The position numbers and the translations under genes are program-made. 64,000 bases of DNA from Chitinibacter sp. SCUT-21 (GTDB lineage Bacteria > Pseudomonadota > Gammaproteobacteria > Burkholderiales > Chitinibacteraceae): positions 1,488,001 to 1,552,000 of the forward strand of contig CP102611.1 in assembly GCA_041874755.1 (NCBI GenBank). Reading direction: 5' to 3'. Each line of letters opens with the position of its first letter. The first letter of the stretch is position 1. Shown here piece by piece: positions 57,624 to 64,000 of this stretch. The notes below the pieces were generated by a model. That model had not been told where the DNA came from. It did not search any database and was given only the letters and a program-made list of their open reading frames with translations.

Positions 57624-57677
57624 GACAAACCGCAAAACGCCCGCTAACAATTAGTTGTGAGCGGTTTCTGGTTTGTC
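57624..57677 (-). promoter_or_regulatory. Nested inverted repeat in the rpoB leader
   Basis: Outer arms GACAAACC/GGTTTGTC (57624-57631/57670-57677) enclose CCGCT/AGCGG-type and ACAA/TTGT inner arms. The element starts about 27 nt before the rpoB ATG. Confidence 0.45.
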
Positions 57678-57734
57678 TGCTGCAAGGGCTTATTTACACA
57701 CTTTATTTTTTGTAAGCAAGCCGCAGTATACAAA

Positions 57735-57766
57735 CGCAAAAGGGCAGACGGATTGCTCCGTCTGCC
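57735..57766 (-). terminator. Attenuator between rplL and rpoB
   Basis: A 10-bp perfect stem (GGCAGACGGA and complement, arms 57743-57752/57757-57766), followed on the minus strand by CTTTTGCGTTTG. E. coli has a partial attenuator at exactly this gene boundary, which lowers rpoBC relative to rplJL. Confidence 0.75.
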
Positions 57767-57789
57767 TGTACTACTTAACTAGCTAAAGA

Positions 57790-58164
57790 TTACTTAACTT
57801 CAGCCTGTGCGCCAGCTTCGATCAATTTCTTAGCGATAGCGTCAGCGTCTGCTTTAGAAACGCCTTCTTTAACTGATTTTGGTGCGCCGTCAACCAAGTC
57901 TTTAGCTTCTTTCAAGCCCAGACCAGTTACTTCACGAACAACCTTAATCACGCCAACTTTTTGTGCGCCAGCGTTAGTCAAGATTACGTCGAATTCAGTT
58001 TTTTCTTCTGCAGCAGCAGCAGCGCCACCAGCAGCTGGGCCAGCAACTGCAACAGCAGCTGCAGAAACACCAAATTTCTCTTCGAACGCTTTAACCAAGT
58101 CGTTCAATTCCAAAACAGTCAAAGCACCAACTGCGTCAAGGATATCTTCTTTAGATACGGCCAT
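57790..58164 (-). CDS. rplL: 50S ribosomal protein L7/L12
   Basis: 124 residues. The N-terminal dimerisation domain and the Ala/Gly-rich hinge (about 37-53) are followed by the factor-binding domain [21 protein letters not shown] strong AGGAG ribosome-binding site suits its multi-copy stoichiometry. Confidence 0.99.
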   Translation of the reverse strand: MAVSKEDILDAVGALTVLELNDLVKAFEEKFGVSAAAVAVAGPAAGGAAAAAEEKTEFDVILTNAGAQKVGVIKVVREVTGLGLKEAKDLVDGAPKSVKEGVSKADADAIAKKLIEAGAQAEVK

Positions 58165-58217
58165 TTGTTATTACTCCTGAAAATCTTATCTGATTAATTC
58201 TATTTAGATACGAAAAA

Positions 58218-58757
58218 TTAAGCTTCGGTCGCTTCTGCTGGAGCCGCTTCGGCTGCAGGAGCGGCAGAACCCTCGCCTTTCTTCTCTGCCAAAGCTGCCA
58301 GGCCGCGAACGAAGCCAGCCACTGGCGCTTGCATAACGTAGAGAAGTTTCGAGAGCAATTCTTCGCGGCTTGGTACAGATGCCAAGGCAGCAACAGCTGC
58401 AGCATCCATAACTTTGCCATCATAAGAACCCGCTTTCAGAACGATTTTGTCGTCTTTTTTCGCGAATGTATGCAGTACTTTAGCTGCAGCAACTGGGTCT
58501 TCGGAAATACCGTATACCAAAGGACCGACCATTTGGTCAGCCAATTCAGCAAACGGAGTTCCTTGTACCGCACGGCGTGCCAACGTGTTTTTCAAAACAC
58601 GCAGGTATACGCCTGACTCACGCGCTTGTTTGCGCAGTTCAGTCATGCTGGAAACCTCGATACCACGATATTCAGCGATCACGATGGTTTGAGCATTTGC
58701 AACAACTGCTGCAATCTCAGCCACTACCGCTTTTTTGTCGTCAAGATTTAGACTCAA
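58218..58757 (-). CDS. rplJ: 50S ribosomal protein L10
   Basis: 179 residues. The start is TTG at 58757, five nt after GGAGGT, giving [18 protein letters not shown], which matches neisserial L10. The TTG at 58763 overlaps the ribosome-binding site and is rejected. The core [18 protein letters not shown] and an Ala/Glu-rich C-terminal tail for L7/L12 binding are present. Confidence 0.96.
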   Translation of the reverse strand: MSLNLDDKKAVVAEIAAVVANAQTIVIAEYRGIEVSSMTELRKQARESGVYLRVLKNTLARRAVQGTPFAELADQMVGPLVYGISEDPVAAAKVLHTFAKKDDKIVLKAGSYDGKVMDAAAVAALASVPSREELLSKLLYVMQAPVAGFVRGLAALAEKKGEGSAAPAAEAAPAEATEA

Positions 58758-58869
58758 GGTCAACCTCCATTAGTTAAGTTCAGCGCACAAAGTACGCCAC
58801 CCAATCAAACGGCGACCAATATTCAGGAGACTTTTACTAAACATGAAGTTCAGCGAGAAGCCTGCATTG

Positions 58870-58945
58870 GGAGCACCGTCTGCGTAGGCTGGTGTTTGGT
58901 CACCTTGATTAAGCCTACTTTGCAAGTAGGCACCTACGGTCTTTG
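58870..58945 (-). promoter_or_regulatory. rplJ leader, candidate L10-L12 binding RNA
   Basis: The 234-nt gap between rplA and rplJ forms stems. One is an 8-bp hairpin with arms 58913-58920/58924-58931 (GCCTACTT and complement). The other is an enclosing helix of 58883-58888 with 58933-58938. An L10-leader autoregulatory RNA is known at this position in many bacteria; the assignment is by position and structure. Confidence 0.6.
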
Positions 58946-58961
58946 ACTATCTGAAGCTTCA

Positions 58962-58990
58962 CCTATAGCGAAGCTCCAGCCCAAAGTCAG
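58962..58990 (-). promoter_or_regulatory. Weak candidate promoter for rplJ-rplL
   Basis: On the minus strand: -35 CTGACT (58985-58990), a 17-bp spacer, -10 TATAGG (58962-58967), directly after the rplA stop. E. coli has a promoter at this site. Confidence 0.4.
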
Positions 58991-58991
58991 A

Positions 58992-59684
58992 TTACAGGAC
59001 GGACGAAGTGTCTACGCGAACACCCAAGCCCATCGTGCTTGAAACTGCGATTTTCTTGAAGTACACGCCTTTAGAGCTTGCTGGCTTCGCTTTTTGCAAA
59101 GCATCAACCAGAGCTGCCAAGTTGGCGCGCAAGTCAGCAGCTTCGAAAGAAGCGCGACCCAAAGTAGCGTGAACGATACCACCTTTGTCTGTACGGTATT
59201 GAACCTGACCCGCTTTAGCATTTTTAACTGCTTCAGCAACGTTAGGTGTAACAGTACCTACTTTCGGGTTAGGCATCAGGCCGCGTGGACCCAAGATTTG
59301 ACCCAACTGACCAACGATACGCATAGCATCTGGAGACGCGATCACCACGTCGAAATCCATATTGCCTGCTTTAACTTGTTCAGCCAGATCTTCGAAACCT
59401 ACTACGTCTGCACCAGCAGCTTTAGCGGCTTCAGCGTTTGCACCTTGTGTAAACACTGCTACGCGTACAGTTTTACCTGTACCTTTTGGCAACACAACTG
59501 CGCCACGAACAACCTGATCAGATTTACGTGGATCAATACCCAAATTGAACGATACGTCGATAGACTCGTTGAATTTAGCAGTTGCAGCGCCTTTTACCAA
59601 AGCGATCGCTTCATCGATTGCGTACAATTTGTTGCTATCAACATTTGCGCGCAATGCTGCAAGACGTTTAGAAACCTTAGCCAT
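58992..59684 (-). CDS. rplA: 50S ribosomal protein L1
   Basis: 230 residues, with [20 protein letters not shown] and the signature region [18 protein letters not shown]. It forms the L1 stalk and represses rplK-rplA in E. coli. It starts directly after the rplK stop with no gap. Confidence 0.98.
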   Translation of the reverse strand: MAKVSKRLAALRANVDSNKLYAIDEAIALVKGAATAKFNESIDVSFNLGIDPRKSDQVVRGAVVLPKGTGKTVRVAVFTQGANAEAAKAAGADVVGFEDLAEQVKAGNMDFDVVIASPDAMRIVGQLGQILGPRGLMPNPKVGTVTPNVAEAVKNAKAGQVQYRTDKGGIVHATLGRASFEAADLRANLAALVDALQKAKPASSKGVYFKKIAVSSTMGLGVRVDTSSVL

Positions 59685-60116
59685 TTACACGCCCTCCACT
59701 TCGATACCAATCGAACGAGCTGAACCAGCAATCGTACGAACAGCAGCATCCAAATCGCCACCAGTCAAATCAGCTTGCTTGGTTTTAACGATTTCTTCAA
59801 GTTGAGCGCGAGTAACTTTACCAACTTTGTCGGTATGTGGGCGAGCAGAACCTTTAGTAATGCCAGCAGCCTTTTTCAGCAAGATAGTTGCTGGAGGCGA
59901 TTTCATTACGAAAGTGAATGATTTATCCGCAAATGCAGTAATCACAACTGGAATTGGCAGACCAGGCTCTACACCTTGAGTCGCAGCGTTAAACGCTTTA
60001 CAAAATTCCATGATGTTCAAGCCGCGCTGACCCAAAGCTGGACCAATTGGAGGCGATGGATTTGCTTTACCAGCTGGCACTTGCAGCTTGATGTAGCCAA
60101 TAATTTTCTTTGCCAC
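59685..60116 (-). CDS. rplK: 50S ribosomal protein L11
   Basis: 143 residues, with [20 protein letters not shown], the Pro-rich segment that thiostrepton contacts. The start is GTG at 60116 with AGGAG seven nt upstream. Confidence 0.98.
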   Translation of the reverse strand: MAKKIIGYIKLQVPAGKANPSPPIGPALGQRGLNIMEFCKAFNAATQGVEPGLPIPVVITAFADKSFTFVMKSPPATILLKKAAGITKGSARPHTDKVGKVTRAQLEEIVKTKQADLTGGDLDAAVRTIAGSARSIGIEVEGV

Positions 60117-60214
60117 AGTACTACTCCTAAAAATGGGTCAAACGCCAGCCACGAAAGCTAGCTCCCCTACCAAAAACGCTGAACAATTAACTATTCAACG
60201 CCTCAAAACGCAGA

Positions 60215-60748
60215 TTAGGTTTTTTCAACCTGCGAGAATTCCAAATCTACTGGTGTTGCACGACCAAAAATTGACACCGTTACTTTCAGACGGTTTTTGT
60301 CGTAATCAACATCCTGGACTGTCGCGGTAAAGTCAGCGAACGGACCATCAGTAACACGCAAAGTCTCACCCACCTCAAACAGGATCTTGTGACGCGGCTT
60401 ATCCGCCCCATCCTGAACCTGCTGCATCATGCGCTCAACTTCTTTTGCCGGAATTGGCATCGGTTTAGTACCCGAACCACCAATAAAGCCAGTCACTTTT
60501 GGCGTACTTTTCACCAAGTGCCAACTATCATCAGTCATATCCATCTCTACAAAAACATAACCTGGATAAAACTTACGCTCAGTTAGCGCCTTACGCCCAG
60601 CCTTTACTTCCATCACCTCTTCAACTGGAACCAGGATCTGACCAAACAGATGCCCCATCTCCAATCGATCAATTCTTTCTTTCAATGCTTTCTGTACGCT
60701 TTTTTCAAAGCCAGAATAAGCGTGTACTACATACCAACGCATTGCCAT
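60215..60748 (-). CDS. nusG: Transcription elongation/antitermination factor NusG
   Basis: 177 residues. The N-terminal NGN domain has [19 protein letters not shown] and the C-terminal KOW domain has [20 protein letters not shown]. It lies 18 bp after secE. Confidence 0.98.
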   Translation of the reverse strand: MAMRWYVVHAYSGFEKSVQKALKERIDRLEMGHLFGQILVPVEEVMEVKAGRKALTERKFYPGYVFVEMDMTDDSWHLVKSTPKVTGFIGGSGTKPMPIPAKEVERMMQQVQDGADKPRHKILFEVGETLRVTDGPFADFTATVQDVDYDKNRLKVTVSIFGRATPVDLEFSQVEKT

Positions 60749-60766
60749 GCTCGATTCCCCGACTGA

Positions 60767-61120
60767 TTAACCGCGACCCAGCACGATATCGTAAAACAAC
60801 CAAGCCAAGCCAGAATCAACCACCCACATAAACAGGGCCAACACAGCTACAAACAAGAACACAACGCCAGTCACTTGCCACGTTTCTTTCTTGCTTGGCC
60901 AAACCACCTTCTGCGCCTCTTTGATTGAGTCACGAGCATAGTCAACAAAAGAGCGACCCAACTCACTAAACCACATCACAACACCGCCAGCCACCAAACC
61001 CGCGACCACGGAGAGAGACCCAACAAAAGACTGCCCAGCAGGCACCAAATAAAAACCAGCAACACCCAAAGCCACCAAGGCCAGAGCTGCCATTACTTTC
61101 AGTCGTTCTATGCTTTGCAT
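60767..61120 (-). CDS. secE: Protein translocase subunit SecE (three-segment form)
   Basis: 117 residues from ATG 61120 (MQSIERLKVMAALAL). Two N-terminal membrane segments precede the conserved amphipathic SIKEAQKVVWPSKKETWQV and the essential third segment. The ORF's 52-residue upstream extension reads through the terminator and tRNA-Trp and is rejected. Confidence 0.97.
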   Translation of the reverse strand: MQSIERLKVMAALALVALGVAGFYLVPAGQSFVGSLSVVAGLVAGGVVMWFSELGRSFVDYARDSIKEAQKVVWPSKKETWQVTGVVFLFVAVLALFMWVVDSGLAWLFYDIVLGRG

Positions 61121-61138
61121 TACGTTTCCGGCGACCCA

Positions 61139-61175
61139 TAAAACAAAGCCGCCCCAGATTAGATCTGGAACGGCT
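61139..61175 (-). terminator. Terminator-like stem between tRNA-Trp and secE
   Basis: On the minus strand AGCCG..CCAGAT pairs with ATCTGG..CGGCT (outer 5 bp, a 2-nt internal loop, inner 6 bp, a 3-nt loop), followed by TTGTTTTA. It ends about 20 nt before secE. Confidence 0.65.
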
Positions 61176-61187
61176 CCGCTGATAATG

Positions 61188-61263
61188 TGGCAGGCGAGGA
61201 GGGCTTCGAACCCGCAACCCCCGGTTTTGGAGACCGGTACTCTACCAATTGAGCTACTCGCCT
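61188..61263 (-). tRNA. tRNA-Trp (anticodon CCA)
   Basis: 76 nt on the minus strand, starting AGGCGAGTAGCTCAATTGG, with anticodon loop TCTCCAAAA and an encoded CCA end. It lies between tuf and secE. Confidence 0.98.
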
Positions 61264-61311
61264 GGGGAGAGACCAAAACTATAACTTAGTTTTGATCACT
61301 TTGCAACTATT

Positions 61312-62502
61312 TTATTCAATTACTTTAGCAACAACACCAGCACCAACCGTACGACCACCTTCACGAATCGCAAAGCGCAAACCTTGCTCCATCGCGATCG
61401 GGCAGATCAACGTTACAGTGATAGATACGTTATCGCCAGGCATAACCATTTCAGTACCTTCTGGCAACGCGATCGCGCCAGTTACGTCCGTAGTACGGAA
61501 GTAGAACTGTGGACGGTAGTTGCTGAAGAATGGCGTATGACGACCACCCTCTTCTTTCGACAGAACGTAGATTTCTGAAGTGAATTTAGTGTGTGGCGTG
61601 ATTGAACCTGGTTTAGCCAATACTTGACCACGCTGAACGTCTTCACGCTTAGTACCGCGCAGCAACGCACCAATGTTATCACCAGCTTGACCTTGATCCA
61701 ACAACTTACGGAACATCTCAACGCCAGTACAAGTTGTCTTAACAGTTGGAACGATACCAACGATCTCGATTTCTTCACCAACTTTAACGATACCGCGCTC
61801 TACACGACCAGTTACTACAGTACCACGACCAGAAATTGAGAATACATCCTCAACTGGCATCAGGAATGTACCATCAACTGCACGCTCTGGCAGAGGAATG
61901 TACGTATCCAAAGCCTCAGCCAAGCGGTAGATTGCTGGCTCACCGTATTCGCCTTGATCACCTTCCAGCGCTGCACGAGCAGAACCAGTAATGATTGGGG
62001 TGTCGTCACCTGGGAAGTCATATTTAGACAACAGGTCACGAACTTCCATTTCAACCAATTCGAGCAACTCAGCATCATCAACCAAGTCAGCTTTGTTCAT
62101 GAATACGATGATGTATGGAACGCCAACCTGACGAGACAACAAGATGTGCTCACGAGTTTGTGGCATAGGACCATCAGCAGCAGAAACCACCAAGATCGCG
62201 CCGTCCATCTGCGCCGCACCAGTAATCATGTTTTTAACATAATCCGCGTGGCCTGGGCAGTCTACGTGAGCGTAGTGGCGAGTCTCAGTTTCGTATTCAA
62301 CGTGTGCTGTATTAATAGTAATACCACGTGCTTTTTCTTCAGGCGCGCTGTCGATTTGAGAGTAATCTTTAGCTTCACCACCGAACTTGCGAGTCAATAC
62401 AGTAGTAATTGCTGCAGTCAGGGTTGTTTTACCGTGGTCAACGTGACCGATTGTACCAACGTTAACGTGCGGCTTGGTCCGCGTAAACTTTTCCTTAGCC
62501 AT
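61312..62502 (-). CDS. tuf: Elongation factor Tu, copy 2
   Basis: 396 residues, identical in protein sequence to copy 1. The DNA differs at only about eight or nine positions, all silent, clustered near the two ends. AAGGA lies 9 nt before the ATG. It follows tRNA-Tyr, -Gly and -Thr, as tufB does in E. coli. Confidence 0.99.
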   Translation of the reverse strand: MAKEKFTRTKPHVNVGTIGHVDHGKTTLTAAITTVLTRKFGGEAKDYSQIDSAPEEKARGITINTAHVEYETETRHYAHVDCPGHADYVKNMITGAAQMDGAILVVSAADGPMPQTREHILLSRQVGVPYIIVFMNKADLVDDAELLELVEMEVRDLLSKYDFPGDDTPIITGSARAALEGDQGEYGEPAIYRLAEALDTYIPLPERAVDGTFLMPVEDVFSISGRGTVVTGRVERGIVKVGEEIEIVGIVPTVKTTCTGVEMFRKLLDQGQAGDNIGALLRGTKREDVQRGQVLAKPGSITPHTKFTSEIYVLSKEEGGRHTPFFSNYRPQFYFRTTDVTGAIALPEGTEMVMPGDNVSITVTLICPIAMEQGLRFAIREGGRTVGAGVVAKVIE

Positions 62503-62555
62503 CGCTTTATTTCCTTCTCGAGAACTTGAAATAACAGATTAATGACACTACGAAC

Positions 62556-62630
<75 letters not shown>

Positions 62631-62636
62631 AAATTC

Positions 62637-62710
62637 TGGAGCGGGTGAAGGGAATCGAACCCTCGTCGTAAGCTTGGAAGGCTTCTGCTCTACCATTGAG
62701 CTACACCCGC
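62637..62710 (-). tRNA. tRNA-Gly (anticodon TCC)
   Basis: 74 nt on the minus strand, starting GCGGGTGTAGCTCAATGG, with anticodon loop CTTCCAAGC and CCA encoded. It lies 6 bp before tRNA-Thr. Confidence 0.98.
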
Positions 62711-62759
62711 GCTTAGTACTTAAAATTCGTTTCTACCAAAACCCGCAACTATGGGTGTT

Positions 62760-62845
62760 TGGTGGGGGGAGAAGGATTCGAACCTTCGAAGGCTGAGCCG
62801 CCGGATTTACAGTCCGGACCCGTTGACCGCTGGGGTAATCCCCCC
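62760..62845 (-). tRNA. tRNA-Tyr (anticodon GTA)
   Basis: 86 nt on the minus strand with a long variable arm (class II), anticodon loop ACTGTAAAT and CCA encoded. It is first in the Tyr-Gly-Thr-tuf unit. Confidence 0.98.
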
Positions 62846-62859
62846 CTTTAGAGACCCGC

Positions 62860-62888
62860 ATTATGGAGATGTCGCAGAATCTCGTCAA
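62860..62888 (-). promoter_or_regulatory. Promoter of the tRNA-Tyr-Gly-Thr-tuf unit
   Basis: On the minus strand: -35 TTGACG (62883-62888), a 17-bp spacer, -10 CATAAT (62860-62865), followed by a GC-rich discriminator GCGGGTC. It has the same -35 and spacer as the rRNA P1 promoter. Confidence 0.82.
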
Positions 62889-62945
62889 ATAAATTTCAAT
62901 ACAAAACGCATGCTTTTTGAGTAAACACTTATTTCACAAAGAAAA

Positions 62946-63752
62946 TTAAGCGAGTTCAGACTGTAATTTTCGCTTAGAGGCCCACACAAACATCGCAACA
63001 CCAGCAATAATCATTGGCAAACTCAGCAACTGCCCCATCGATAAATTCATCGCCAGCAAACCCAAATAATCATCTGGTTCACGCGCAAACTCAGCAATAA
63101 AGCGGAATGCGCCATAACCGATCAAAAATAGCGCGGAAACTTGCCCAGTCTGACGCGGCCTCTTCGAATAAATCCATAAAATCAGGAACAACAAAACGCC
63201 CTCAAGAGCAAACTGATACAACTGCGACGGATGACGCGGCAAACCATCATGCGCCTGCGGAAAGACCATAGCCCATGGCTTAGTGGCATCGGTTACACGA
63301 CCCCAAAGCTCGCCATTGATAAAGTTCCCCATGCGCCCGGCGGCCAAACCCAGCGGCACAAGTGGCGCAATAAAATCCGTAACCTGTAAAAAGCTACGCT
63401 GAGTTTTGCGCCCAAATAAATACATCGCCACCAGTACACCCAAAAATCCGCCGTGAAAAGCCATCCCGCCTTCCCATACCTTTAAGATATCCAGTGGATT
63501 TGCAAGATAGAACGCAGGTTTATAAAACAGCACATAACCGAGGCGCCCACCTAAGATCACCCCTAGCACACCATAAAACAGCAGATCATCCATCTCTTCC
63601 GTGCGCCAACCCGCTGGATTGCCGCGCCGAATACGCCAACGCCCCATTAGCAGGAAGCACACGAAACCTAGCAAATACATCAAACCGTACCAATGCAGCC
63701 CAAACGAGCCGATATGGATTGCAACAGGATCAAACTGAGGATGTACAAACAT
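62946..63752 (-). CDS. lgt: Prolipoprotein diacylglyceryl transferase
   Basis: Attaches diacylglyceryl to the lipobox Cys in the inner membrane. 268 residues from ATG 63752 ([15 protein letters not shown]), with seven hydrophobic segments. The signature [14 protein letters not shown] and the HGGFLG and RHPSQLYQ motifs are present. The ORF's 31-residue extension is not conserved. It diverges from ilvD. Confidence 0.97.
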   Translation of the reverse strand: MFVHPQFDPVAIHIGSFGLHWYGLMYLLGFVCFLLMGRWRIRRGNPAGWRTEEMDDLLFYGVLGVILGGRLGYVLFYKPAFYLANPLDILKVWEGGMAFHGGFLGVLVAMYLFGRKTQRSFLQVTDFIAPLVPLGLAAGRMGNFINGELWGRVTDATKPWAMVFPQAHDGLPRHPSQLYQFALEGVLLFLILWIYSKRPRQTGQVSALFLIGYGAFRFIAEFAREPDDYLGLLAMNLSMGQLLSLPMIIAGVAMFVWASKRKLQSELA

Positions 63753-63921
63753 GACGTTGGCTTTCTTAATATCAGAGTGCTGCTGATTATATCTGGCAAA
63801 TGCGGCAATATCTCGCACTAAGTACAAATAACAATTTACAAGCACGCCATTGCAGTTCAGCCAAAACGCCTAATTTTTAGTTACAATTGCCACACAGTTT
63901 CAGCCACTTAGAGAAAACATC

Positions 63922-64000
63922 ATGCCTGTATATCGTTCCCGCACCACCACCCACGGTCGCAATATGGCCGGCGCCCGCGCTCTTTGGCGCGCAACTGGGA
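63922..64000 (+). CDS. ilvD: Dihydroxy-acid dehydratase (3' truncated by window end)
   Basis: 26 residues visible, [20 protein letters not shown], the conserved N-terminus of IlvD (valine/isoleucine synthesis, Fe-S enzyme). GAGAAA lies upstream of the ATG. The rest lies outside the window. Confidence 0.9.
   Translation, partial: MPVYRSRTTTHGRNMAGARALWRATG

Overview
This 64 kb window is a chromosomal housekeeping segment from a betaproteobacterium, most likely of the order Neisseriales. The ribosomal and RNA polymerase proteins look neisserial, for example the RpoB start [15 protein letters not shown] and the L10 start MSLNLD. The block pilB-pilC-pilD-coaE-zapD-yacG and the divergent ispB / rplU-rpmA-obgE arrangement fit the same placement. 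The genus cannot be fixed from the sequence alone. I see no prophage, insertion sequence or CRISPR array.

Layout. 1-2.2 kb: the 3' part of hslU converges on an outer-membrane barrel gene. 2.3-7.9 kb: a complete rRNA operon on the minus strand (16S, tRNA-Ile, tRNA-Ala, 23S, 5S) with a readable P1 promoter, boxA elements and long processing stems. 8.1-14.6 kb: rlmL behind a four-gene minus-strand unit that encodes a MukBEF/MksBEF/Wadjet-type SMC complex (kleisin, KITE-like protein, SMC ATPase) with a GNAT acetyltransferase gene embedded in it. 14.7-18 kb: obgE, rpmA, rplU, and divergent ispB. 18.1-22.5 kb: ffh, rpsP-rimM-trmD-rplS, and divergent ypjD. 22.7-28.1 kb: type IV pilus genes pilB-pilC-pilD, then coaE, zapD and yacG. 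28.3-30.7 kb: olsB-olsA (ornithine lipid synthesis), with apaH converging on olsA. 30.7-48.9 kb: alpha, spc, S10 and str operons on the minus strand, rplQ back to rpsL. 49.1-61.3 kb: rpoC, rpoB, rplL, rplJ, rplA, rplK, nusG, secE. 61.2-62.8 kb: tRNA-Trp, a second tuf, tRNA-Thr, tRNA-Gly, tRNA-Tyr. 62.9-64 kb: lgt and, divergently, the start of ilvD.

Most of the window encodes the core machinery of transcription and translation, so regulation sits mainly in leaders. Hairpins and terminator-like stems subdivide the ribosomal supercluster after rpsJ, after rpsQ and after secY. The rpsL, rplC, rplN, rplJ, rpoB and rplU leaders all carry structure that could act in attenuation or autoregulation.

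The best candidate for an under-described system is the SMC operon at 9.3-14.6 kb. It has the three subunits of a MukBEF-like condensin, no JetD/MksG nuclease gene visible nearby, and an acetyltransferase whose gene overlaps both of its neighbours.
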